This document shows positions 44,608 to 54,954 of a stretch of 64,000 nt of DNA, in pieces. Made by a program: the position numbers and the translations under genes. The DNA comes from Triatoma infestans (taxonomy: Eukaryota; Arthropoda; Insecta; Hemiptera; Reduviidae), in NCBI GenBank assembly GCA_011037195.1, contig JAAEAF010014941.1:62001-126000 (forward strand). The letters run 5' to 3'. The notes under the pieces are model-generated. The model did not search any database, was not told where the DNA came from, and was given only the letters and a program-made list of their open reading frames with translations. How positions within the stretch are numbered: position 1 is the first letter of the stretch; every line of letters begins with the position of its first letter.

Positions 44608-44648
44608 CCTTTGATAATGGCAAGTACAATGCCGAAACGTACGTAAGG
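44608..44648 (+). ncRNA. Hammerhead-ribozyme-like motif H
   Basis: CCT, TTGATAA (core with two changes), the stem GGCA/TGCC, GAAA (44634-44637), the palindrome CGTACG, UA and AGG follow each other. CCT and AGG pair as stem I. The copy is damaged but the order of parts is kept. Confidence 0.45.
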
Positions 44649-44768
44649 AAAAGACAGAATGTTAAATATTAACATTTAAATAAAAAAGATCTGTAATTTG
44701 AAAGGCTGTAAACTGGTTCATAGGTTTTTTATTGCAAAAACACAAAACTTTACTTAAATAATCAGGAA

Positions 44769-46409
44769 TTTTTTTTTTTTTTAATTTTTTTTTTTGGAGA
44801 GGAAACGTTTTACATATACTGGACGTCGAAGGTGTGATTGATCTGGGTGGACATGTCAGATATAAGAGTATCCTAGTTTTATGTTACGGTTCGATGAAGG
44901 CGAAGCTAGTCTACAAAAGTACTGAGGAGCGAAAACAAGGAAACCATAAGCTGATATAGTGACGTAGAAATGAAGGAATGCATTTTATATTAAAGTATAC
45001 TTTTCGAAGCACCTTGTCTTCTTGACAAGGGATTCTGGTATAACCATACGGGAAACTGGTTTGGTTTTGAGTATATAACTCAATTTTCTAATCAAAGGGA
45101 TAACTTGTATAACTGCCATCTGGTGTTAAACTCATCTCTTAAGCAGATGTTTTTTTTATTGGAATATTAGATGAATAGCTTTGGCATATTTGTTATTGAA
45201 TCTGTGATTTGCTAGGCTGTATTTTGAACTGGGTTGTATCCTTATAGCAAGGCCTATTTGTTATCTTATTTTTAGGGAAATGTTGAAAATTAATTTAATT
45301 CATCTTTTTATTTTTGAAATATGGATTTTCAAATTATTCCAGTTTTCATTCCCAGTTTCAAATTATTGTTTCGGTAAAAATAATAAAAGGTTTATATCTA
45401 GAACAAGGAGAATAAATGATGAGAACTTAATAGAGAAGGCGTAGATATATAAATTTTAAAAAGCTATGCCTATTTGTATATTTTGAGTTACTTAAAACGA
45501 AGATTCAGTTGATGAATCTAGTCTAAAATAAGCCTTTGAATTCTATTTAAACTAAAGGAAATTATTGCTCTTACCTAATTTTTTAATTATAATTATTCTA
45601 ATTAATATTGATACAAATAATTAAATGGCAATTTAATTAATTAAAATATAGAGCGAATCAATTTTTTATAAATAAAACAAGTTGGTGCATTGATCTGACT
45701 GCACAGATGTGTAAAGAGAAGCTTCATCCCCACTACACTTTTATGCCATTCGGGTGCAAAGAACTAACAAAACAAATCCATATTTTCACCGTGCAACTAA
45801 CGATCAAGATGATTTTTTTTTTCAACAGGAAGTTAGTTAAGAATAGAAGTGAAAATTATTAAATATAAAGGAATAGAAATTTTATTATGTATCTATTTAA
45901 ATAAAGTTATGAATTCTTATATGATTAGGCTATTCAATTATTGAAGGTTAGGCAGGGTTTTTTTTATTTTTAACCTGCTGTTGTAAGAGATAGCGTTGCG
46001 ATCGTGTCTGAATTTGGAAATTTATATTTCACCGGAAGTATATGCCTTGAAGCTTCCCACAGTTTAAAAAAAGTGTTTTTTTAAAATTGCCCTCTTTCTG
46101 TATATGTGGAAACTCAAATTTAATGTTGTGTTTGGATATTAAAAAGAAATACGACGATATCCTGTTCGGACAATATGATTAGCAAGTTGTTATCGATCAC
46201 TTCTACCGGAAACACCACTTTACTCAATGAACTTTCAGTTGTTAGCAATTTTTTTCGAAAACGGCTCTAAGGATATTCATTGTTAACTTTTATTTGAAAC
46301 CTTATTTCTGATAAATTGATTTTAAGATGGGTTATGAAATGAGGGGTAATTTTAGACTACCCTCCAAAGTTCTATTTACTATGTAATGGTAATTGATTCT
46401 ACCAATTAT
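44769..46409. other. AT-rich stretch without a recognisable gene
   Basis: No reading frame over 60 codons and no known repeat is visible. Poly-T runs lie near 44769 and 44785. Confidence 0.5.
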
Positions 46410-47422
46410 GTAATCAATTACACACAACTATCTCTTACTCCTGTTCTCAAAATTATAATTGACAAAGGTTATAACTTTGGTACCAAATAAAAGAAATTCG
46501 TCGAAAACTGGAAAAAACTGTCCAGTAAAAGCGCACTTCCGGCTTACAAAATTTTCTTAAAACTTGGAATATAGGCCATCTATTTATTTCTAATTAATTT
46601 TTGTTTGGATGATAGAATTGTATAATCAACTATGATACCACTTTAGAGGAAGCTGTAACACCCACCCCTCCCCTAAAAGTGCCCTTCAAATGAATTTTCC
46701 CAGAGAATTGTTTTAAATAAAAGTTATAGATCTTTGTATGTTTAGTTTATATAAGTTATTTCAAGAAAATTGTCGGAGCCCTTTTTTGAGAGAATCGTGA
46801 AAAAGTGAAAAAAATCATTTAAAGTGGTAAAGTAAACGTACTTCCGGTTATCCGGATTTTTTTCAAACTCGGAATTTCAACAACATATTTAATTTTAATT
46901 AACATTATTTAGATGATAGAATTGTCTAATAAACTGAAATACCACTTTAGATGAAAACCTAACCCCACCCTTCCCCCATAAGTGCCCTTAAATGAATTTT
47001 CCCAGAGAAATATTTCAAATAAAAGTTGTAGCTGTTAGTATGTGTAGTTGATATACCGAGTTTGAAGAAAATCTTTGGAGCAATTTTTGAGAAAAATCGC
47101 AAAAAAGTAAAAAAAATCAACAAGTAAAGTGGTACTTCCGGTTGAGGAATTGGACAGATGAGCCACCGTCGGAATCCCATGGTGATACCTAAACGGATAT
47201 CAAGTTTGAACTTTCTACGATTTTTCGTTTTTGAGCTATGCTGTTCACACGCACTCACTCACTCACACACACACACGCGCGCGCGCACGCGCGCGCGACC
47301 ATTTGCTAAAAACTACTTTTTTGGACTCAGGGGATCTCAAAACGGATATTTCCGGTGAAAACTCAATATCGAAAATTTGACACGATTACAATACTTTCTC
47401 AATACTAGGAGTAAGAGAAAGT
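46410..47422 (+). repeat. TCTGG-family repeat with internal duplication
   Basis: It starts with ACACACAACTATCTCTTACTCC, close to the 5' end, and ends in ACTAGGAGTAAGAGAAAGT. The middle block is present twice. The segment with GATGATAGAATTGT, the CCCC(A/T)CCC tract and AAATGAATTTTCCCAGAGAA occurs at 46610-46710 and again at 46912-47010. A CA/CG tract lies at 47244-47299. Confidence 0.8.
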
Positions 47423-47744
47423 AAAAATCGATTGACGTAATATACAAATTTCCTGAATTATTTTTTCCATTTATCGCGATTTTCTCAAGAAGTAACCCAG
47501 CAGGTTTCTTTAAACTTGGTATAATCGCTATTGATTGGTATTCATATCATATTCATTTGAAACTTTTTCACGAGAAAATTAATTCTAGGTGGAATTCTAG
47601 AGGAGGAACTGTTGGCCTTACTCTACCCACTAATGTGGCATTTCGTTGTACTTTAGGTTCCTCTTTCATATGGCTGTTGCAAGATTTTTAGAACAATTTG
47701 AAGCTTGATGAAAATACGTCATTTAGTACTGTATAATCAAGGGG

Positions 47745-47995
47745 TATCTGTTGCATGCAGTGACTTTGGGAGGAGCAACCCCACGGGTTACCATAGCTCG
47801 AATCCAGCATGCTGCCCTTAGATTTTTTCTTTCTAGCATCCTCACAACTCACTGTCCAGTGATGGGCAGTGTTGTCTGTAGCTAGATAACGCTGCTTGGA
47901 GAGGCCGGCTGAGCATTGGAGAAGGCTCCGGGGGGCACAATAGATCTTTCATGTCGCAGTGCAATAATCCTCAACAACAATCTACAATCTACTGT
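47745..47995 (+). mobile_element. tRNA-derived SINE, family S
   Basis: The B-box-like AGCTCGAATCC (about 47797) is followed by the family body with GTGATGGGCAGTGTTGTC and GGAGAAGGCTCCGGGGGGC. It ends in CAACAATCTACAATCTAC rather than the A tail. Sequence just upstream (GGGTATCTGTTGCATGCAG) is repeated in reverse at 16080-16115, so the head lies in a shared context. Confidence 0.7.
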
Positions 47996-48189
47996 ATGAA
48001 TTGTAATAATGTTAACCGGCCAATATGATATCCAAAGATTACATATAGGTACTCCTCACTTAACGGCCTATTTCCTGGTAGGTAAGCAAACAATTTATCC
48101 GTTTTTATTCAACATATTTTGGACACAAATTTCTGCTTTTTTTAATTTTTATTTATCCTTGAAAATAACAATTACTTATCAGAAAAAGA

Positions 48190-48310
48190 AAAATCTGGTG
48201 TGAAACACTCAAACGACTTTCACCAATTCCTGATACTATTTTTTTTTCTTTTTAATTTAAAACGCGTCAACATCTATAGTCATTGGCGCCCAGTCTCAGA
48301 GCCTTAACAT
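48190..48310. repeat. TCTGG 5' end and SINE tail fragments
   Basis: TCTGGTGTGAAACACTCAAA (48194) is a well-preserved TCTGG 5' end. Downstream, AATTTAAAACGCGTCAACAT (48257) is the reverse complement of the family S tail. Only fragments of both remain. Confidence 0.6.
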
Positions 48311-48746
48311 AAATATTAAATGTTTTAAACACAATCTATTAACTTATATCACATTTCATTAAAAAACAGATATCCGAGGCCTATTTCAGAACCTAAGCCA
48401 GCCTATCCCAAGCGATTTTATCTTGAGTTGCTCTTTGCTACCTTACCGTTGCTAGATTACCAACGAAATAATCAGATCATTTCTACATCTTGTTTTTGGT
48501 CAAGCTCTTTTTCTTTTATTATAAATTTGATACTGTAGTTTGCTTCCTTGGTCTTTAGATTTTTTTTTTTTTTGTCCACCTTATGGGCCATTATGGCCAG
48601 ATGATGATTCCCTGTTTTTCCTTCCTATCCTTTCACTTTTTGTTTTGTTCTTATCTTATCTTTTCTCTTCTCAGCCAACTTTCTTCTTTCCATCCAAGAT
48701 CATTTGAATAATGGCCAGATGACCATTCCCTATCCTTTCTCTTTTT

Positions 48747-49722
48747 ACTTTCTCTTACTCCTAGTAAGAGAAAGTATTGTAATCCGGTCAAATTTTCGAT
48801 ATCGAGTTTTCTCCGGAAATATCCGTTTTGAGGTCCCCTGAATCCAAAAAAGTGGTTTTTAGCAAATGGTCTGTGTGTGTGTCTGTGTGTGTTTGTGTAT
48901 GAATGTGAACAGCATAGCTCAAAAACAAAACCATAGAAAGTTAAAACTTGATATTCCGTTTAGGTATCACCATGGAATCTAACAGTATGTTACCTGTCGA
49001 AATTCCTCAACCGGAAGTACCACTTTACTAGTTGTTTTTTTTACGTTTTTGCGATTTTCTCAAAAATGGCTTCAACGATTTTCTTGAAGCTTGGTACATC
49101 AACTACACATACAAAGAGCTACAACTTTTATTTGAAACATTTCTCGGGGAAAATTCATTTAAGGGCAGTTATGGGGGAGTGGTGGGGTTAGGTTTTCATC
49201 TAAAGTGCTATTTCAGTTTATTAAACAATCCATCATCTAAATAATGTTAATTAGAATTAAATATTTTTTTGAAATTTTGAGTTTGAAAAAAAAATCGGAT
49301 AACCGGAAGTGCGTTTACTTTACCACTTTACTAAATGATTTTTTCCACTTTTTCGCGATTTTCTCAAAAATGGTATATAAATTAAACATACAATGATCTA
49401 CAACTTTTATTTAAAAACATTTCTCTAGGAAAGTTCATTTAATGGCACTTTTAGGGGAGGGGTGGGGTTATGTTTTTCTCTAATGTGCTATCCATAGTTG
49501 ATTATACAATTCTATCATCCAAACAAAATTAATTAGAAATAAATGGATGGCCAAAATTCTGAGTTTTTCAAGGAAATTAGTTAACCGGAAGTGCGTTTTT
49601 ACTGGACAGTTCTTCCAGTTTTCGACGACTTTCATTAAATTTGGTTTACAAACTATAAAATTTGTCAATTATAATTTTGAGAACTGGAGTAAGAGAAAGT
49701 TGTGTGAGTGTTTCACACCAGA
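48747..49722 (-). repeat. TCTGG-family repeat, full length
   Basis: In minus orientation it runs from TCTGGTGTGAAACACTCACA at 49722 to the terminal hairpin at 48747. The hairpin has a perfect 13-bp stem (ACTTTCTCTTACT at 48747-48759, AGTAAGAGAAAGT at 48763-48775) with loop CCT. Near the other end GGAGTAAGAGAAAGT (49686-49700) is an inverted match to that stem. The 5' end also forms GTGTGA/TCACAC. This is the best copy for defining the ends, at 976 bp. As in 46410-47422, the middle block appears twice. Confidence 0.85.
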
Positions 49723-49734
49723 TTTTTTTTTCTT

Positions 49735-49962
49735 CTAATTTAAGGCGCGTCAATATCTATGGTCATTGGCGTCCTGAGCCTTCTCAGAGCACTGACGGCC
49801 TCTAGATAGTGTTCTCTCGTTACAAACAACACTGTCCATCACCGAACAGTGAACTGTAGAGGCTCCTAGGAAGAAAAAAAATCTAAGGGCAGCACAGCTA
49901 AACTCGAACCTGAGACCTCCGCGTGGGAGTCCAACATGCTACCCGCTTAGTTATTTTCTTCT
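49735..49962 (-). mobile_element. tRNA-derived SINE, family S
   Basis: In minus orientation the head has AACTAAGCGGGTAGC (A-box-like) and CTCAGGTTCGAG (B box). The body with GGAGCCTCTACAGTTCACT and GTGATGGACAGTGTTGTT follows, ending GACGCGCCTTAAATT. A short repeat TTTTCTTCT on both sides may be the target duplication. It lies right against the 5' end of a TCTGG element. Confidence 0.8.
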
Positions 49963-49969
49963 CTACTTG

Positions 49970-50240
49970 TTAATACTATTATAAATAAAATGACAATTTC
50001 TCTTCAAACTTCAAATTTTACTCATTTGCTCTTAACATTGAAATACAGAAGGTTAAGGTAGGACAAATACTAACCTATCAACCTAAGCAGGTAAGAAAAT
50101 GAAGAGTGCGCCAATAACATACACCCAACACCATATATATTTGAAATTTAACGCCAAAAATTTTTGCATAACCATCTAGAATCAACTTTTGTTTTTAATG
50201 TTTCAAATAAAAGTGATAGTACTTATGTTGGGCCAATAAA
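49970..50240 (+). repeat. TCTGG-family related, 5' blocks
   Basis: Blocks AAATGACAATTTCTCTTCAA, AGAGTGCGCCAATAACAT and TTTCAAATAAAAGTGATAGT are shared with 57290-57410 and 60560-60740. Ends are lost. Confidence 0.5.
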
Positions 50241-51839
50241 CTCTCTACTTCAGTTTTTGTTTGTTTTTTTTTGCAGATGTTTGGATTATATGTTTAATCT
50301 TCTTCTATGTTACAATATAGATTATAAGTTTCTATTAGAATTATTATCAACCAAATATGATTATAATTATGTTTATTATAGAAGTTATTCCCTCTACAAA
50401 TTATTAATCCAATTAACATAATGTAAGTTTATGTAACATAATTAAATTACATATACATAAATATACTAATAATAATAGTATATATCTTAAATTAATTATA
50501 ATACCAGTTGATTGGAGTGCGTAAAAACTGCGTAGTTTCTCAACGCTGTATTTTTTTTTTTTTTTTTAAACCATAAAAAAAAATATATTTTTTTGTTTTA
50601 TTTCTTCACAAATATAATAAGAGTTTTTAGTTTCTCTTATAAGGTCAATGACATTTTTTTTCTTTCTTTTTTATGTCTTCATCAATAATTTCTCTCTCAT
50701 TCTACTCTCTCTCTCTCTCTGCTTTGTATCTCTTACTAGCCTAGGAGAAAAATTAAGAGAAGTGTAATATCTGTAAGTAATATAGTTTTGGATAAAGGTC
50801 TGACAAGCCAAATGGCATATTCTAGCATTCATATATCGTGTTTTAATAAACAGCGTTTAACTATGGGTTCTCATGGTCGATGTTTGCCAAGTTTTGTTAC
50901 GTCCCAGTAGTTTTCTTCCCTAGTTATCATATTAATTATATACATATAAAAAAAAAAAACTATAAACTATCCTAAATCACTAGAAATGCCTGAATAACTT
51001 ATTACCTTTACATGCATATAGTTGTTTAAACCTGATGTAATAAAAAAATTTGATGTAACACTGCATAAATAAAAATGAAACTAAAGTTGGCCTCATTTGC
51101 TTAGTTATTTTTGGTAAATTCCGTTATTTAATTATGAAAGTTTATATCTCCATGAATATTTTACATCACATTACTTTTTGTATGGACTTTTTTTCATAAT
51201 GTCCAAAATGGTACTTTAGACTAAAAATAACTTGTTAAATAGCCCAATTAGACCAGGGCTTGGTTAAATTTCTTTCATGTTTTAATATTTTCACATTCTC
51301 CTAACGGCTATTTTGAGTACGCTTCTCCATTATTGATGTACCATTCATCTAAAAACATTATTTTGCATAATGAACGAACTCATTGTAAACAGCCCATTGA
51401 TATAATGAACTCATTGTTTAGCATCCAACCAGTTTCTGAAAAAAAAAACCAATGTAGCTTCGAAATAAGAAAAATTAATTTATATGATTCTAGTTTTGAC
51501 TACCCAATTTAATTCATACTACAAGTTTGCCCGCTACAAATAGATCCTACAAATAGCGTTACAAGCGAGTAACATAGACTCTCTTTAAGAAATTAAAAAT
51601 GACGGCACCATAATAAACGGATAAACTGTCACCTCTGTTTAAAAACAAATTTTCAAAAATATTCTGGTATCACACAAATTACTCAGACTTTAATTAATAC
51701 AATTATAAAAATTGCCAAATTTTCATTACACATGATATAGAGATGGATGGTGGGAAAAGTGTTATTGATTGGTTGACACTGTAAGCCAAACATTGCACAA
51801 ACTATAAATGTTTAAATATCAAATTTTTACTCATTTATC
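50241..51839. other. AT-rich stretch without a recognisable gene
   Basis: There is a CT microsatellite at 50700-50720, and poly-T tracts. No domain is visible. Confidence 0.5.
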
Positions 51840-52375
51840 CATTAATAGATCTTTGTATGTTTATTTTATATAAGTTGTTTCAAGAAAATCGTCGGAGCAA
51901 TTTTTGAGAAAATCGCGAAAAAGTGGAAAAAAAAATCATTTAGTAAAGTGGTAAAGTAAACGCACTTCCCGGTTATCTGATTTTTTTTTTCAAACTCGGA
52001 ATTTCAACAACATATTTAATTTTAATTAACATTATTTAGATGATAGAATTGTCTAATAAACTGAAATAGCACTTTAGATGAAAACCTAACCCCACCACTC
52101 CCCCATAAGTGCCCTTAAATGAATTTTTTCAGAGAAACGTTTCAAATAAAAGTTGTAGCTGTTAGTATGTGTAGTTGATATAAGGAGTTTGAAGAAAATC
52201 TTTGAAACGATTTTTGAGAAAATCGCAAAAAGTAAAAAAAAAACTAGTAAAGTGGTACTTCCGGTTGAGGAATTTTGACAGACGACCCACTGTCGGATCC
52301 CATTGTGATACCTAAAGGGAATATCAAGTTTGAACTTTCTACGATTTTTCGTTTTTGAGCTATGCTGTATTATAT
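51840..52375 (+). repeat. TCTGG-family repeat, middle part
   Basis: It follows the second half of 46410-47422 almost base for base, from AATAGATCTTTGTATGTTTA to TTTTTCGTTTTTGAGCTATG. It then breaks off before the CA tract. Confidence 0.75.
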
Positions 52376-52554
52376 GTATTATAAATATGGAGTATTGATG
52401 GGGGAAGGGGGCAAGTACCCATCCAGTAATAAAATCATTACGATATAGACTAGAATAACGCAATGTAGCTTTTGAAAGTTAACGCTATAAATTTCTTAGA
52501 ATTACCCAAAATAACTTTTTTGAAGGACAAAATAATGTTTCAAATAAAAGCAGT

Positions 52555-53000
52555 TTTTTGGGGAGGAGGGAGGCAATGCACTGCAACCTTACGATCTATT
52601 GTGCTATACCTCCTGAGTGCCGCAGGCTGCCTACAGCACCCAAACAAATGTCCCAGGCGAACATCGTCTACAACACTTCCATCAGATTTAAATCCCTATG
52701 GAATCCTAATGGCCTGATGGGCTCTAAGGAGGGTATATTTCCTCCTCCTCCTCCTGGTAACCACCCAGGTTCTTAAATCTTCTCTGAGTGGCAGCCTTGC
52801 AATCCGTTAGGAGATGTAGTACAGTTTCCTACATTTCCCTACAAAATCTGCTTGTGCTGTCATTCTCCAAACTTAGCTTCGTCAGGTGTTCGTCTGAGTC
52901 GATAATGCCCAGTGAGGAAACCCATAAGAACGCGGAGTTTGATCTTACTAAGGGCGATACAGGCCTTCGTTCGCCATTGGTTACAATTATCTGTGCAGTT
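52555..53000 (-). pseudogene. L3-family LINE 3' end
   Basis: It matches 23890-24300 with shared ATCTATTGTGCT, CCGCAGGCTGCC-like, AAATGTCCCAGGCGAAC and GAGGAAACCCATAAGAACG blocks in the same order. It holds only the degraded knuckle region and 3' UTR. GCAGTT on both sides (52550 and 53000 region) may be a short target duplication. The host is TCTGG-family sequence, which resumes with AACATTCAAGCG. Confidence 0.7.
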
Positions 53001-53580
53001 AACATTCAAGCGTTTCAAGAAAATCGTTGTAATCGTTTTCGAGGAAAATTATGAAAAATCAAGCATCTATTCTGTAAAGTCGCACTTTCAGTTATTCGAT
53101 TTTCTTCATATTGAGGATTATGTAATAGGTCGAACAACTATGTTTGTCTGTCTTTGTGCTGAAGTGTTAATTAAGAGGAGAGCTTAACGTTAATTTTCCT
53201 TGAGGGGAAATGTTCCAACAAAAAAACGATTTGGATAGATATTATACCAAGTTTAAAGTAAATTGTTGGAACTGATTTTCAAGAAAATCCGCGTCTAAAC
53301 TGAAAAATTATCTAGTAAAGTCGCATATCCGGTTGAAGGATTTTTTTCCCGGAAACTTTCGTGTAAGATTGCGATGATAGTACCTAAACGGAATACCAAC
53401 CAAGTTTTGGATTCGTTTTTTTAAGATTCTTTCGTTTTTTTTGGCATATTTTATTAACATACAAAGACAGATAAACTTTTTGTTTTCGTACTCAGGGTTA
53501 CTTCAAAACTGTATTTCCGGTTAAAAATTTGTCACGATTGCCATACTTTCTCTTAATCCTATTAAAATTAAGTAAAAAAA
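53001..53580 (+). repeat. TCTGG-family repeat
   Basis: Blocks GTAAAGTCGCATATCCGGTT, TAGTACCTAAACGGAATACC, GTATTTCCGGTTAAAAATTT and TCACGATTGCCATACTTTCT are in family order. The CA tract is nearly lost. The terminal hairpin is present in decayed form. Confidence 0.65.
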
Positions 53581-54954
53581 AATTTATATATATTCTCATT
53601 TTGCATAAAAATCTTTCAATGTAAGCCATTTTCTTGTGGGAAAAAAAAGAAAATTATATGAAAGGGTGTTAATGACATTGCTGCAGTCTATACGTACCGC
53701 TAAAAACTAAAATTAATGATCAGACACTTTTGTGGGTAACCTTAATGCCTTTCACTTGATTAATTTTATAGTGCCTCCGCTAATTACGGAATATAAGTCT
53801 GGCTTGAGTTTAATCAAATATTAGATTAACCTGTGTTCCTCCAGCTGTAAGCGGTGGCTAAAGCTATAGGGAATATACCTTTTTAATGTTTCAGCTTAAT
53901 TATCTCCAGCTTAAAATTAAAAAAAAACTATTCACTGCTTGCAATTAAGCTTAAATATAATCTAGCATAAATTGTTAGCTACAATATTTTTAATAAGAAA
54001 ATTTGACCTTATTATTTGGGCGTTTTATTATTTTTTTATCGTTTTTTTTTTTAATAAAGATTTCCTTTTATGTCAAAATAAATATCCCTGTCATTACTTC
54101 ATCGTTTTTGTTTAAAAAATATATATATTGAATTTGTCTTTATTTTCCATTTTCAAATCTCTCTACAAGAGAGATTTGTATGTTTTTATGTTGCTTTTTT
54201 TTATCTGAAGAACAAAATCCTATTAGGAAGTTATGGCAGTTCTGAATGTAATTTTTATATTTCTTCTAGCTACATATTTTTATCTGTCCCTGTGAAAAAA
54301 GTTGTATATTGAACTATTTTTATTGCATTTTCTTCATATTTTTACCTTAGTCGCAAATTATTTTGAAATTTAATTTTGAACATTTTCATGTTCAATTCGT
54401 ATTTTCATTCACTCTAAGTTATTAAAAATAATGTGATATGAAACACTCAAATGACATTCTTTTATAGTAATCATTCCTATTCTATTTATAAACAGAACTT
54501 GTAAGAGGCGGCTAAAGGAGTATCCTCCTCGTGATATCTTCCCCTATTCTTTCTTATTCCAATGCACTTCACCTTCGATGAAACCAAAAATTTAGCACTG
54601 GAGGGTTATCTATTGGACTGTGGACACAACCTTTACAATCTTCTTCCACTCTAAAGGTTGTGGAAAGGGTTCCCCATTATAATACCACGCCACTTCCTTA
54701 TCTGCAAGTAAGGTACGATATCTTTTGGTATTCAACTACTGTTTCGGGATGTTAAACAAAATTCCTTTACCTTCTTTTCCTTCCCATTTCCTATCCCATT
54801 TTAACCATCTATGGTTGATGAGGTGAAGATGGCTCTGGAATTAACAACAACAAAAATCAATTCAAATTCAATTAATGCAAGTACCAATGACTTGAACTGC
54901 TTTTGCATCCTTTCCAGGTACAGTATGGGTGGGAATGAGGTACTCTTGGAAGTA
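53581..54954. other. Unassigned stretch up to mariner
   Basis: No gene is recognised. A TCTGG-like 5' end (GATATGAAACACTCAAATGA) is at about 54430. The last 130 bp are probably the far side of the R4 copy split by mariner. Confidence 0.4.

Larger units (their letters stand above)
42174..44768. mobile_element. Penelope-like structure with inverted ribozyme arms
   Basis: Arms of about 145 bp lie inverted at 42230-42372 (minus) and 44600-44757 (plus). They share TTTAAATAAAAAAGAT, GGCTGTAAACTGGTTCAT and the ribozyme-like block GCCGAAACGTACGTAAGG. The whole is flanked by ATAATCAGGAA on both sides (42174-42184 and 44758-44768), an exact 11-bp target duplication. A TA microsatellite lies just inside the left end (42191-42213). 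No GIY-YIG nuclease or Penelope polymerase is present; instead the interior holds a BEL/Pao 3' half. The outer structure therefore inserted as a unit, or the BEL element inserted into it later. Confidence 0.6.

Noticed and set aside
13608..52463. Similar 60-125-codon frames in several TCTGG copies (451, 13608, 46959, 49032, 52086)
   Set aside because: They share residues because the DNA is the same repeat. The lengths vary, starts are not conserved and no domain is recognisable, so I do not call a protein.
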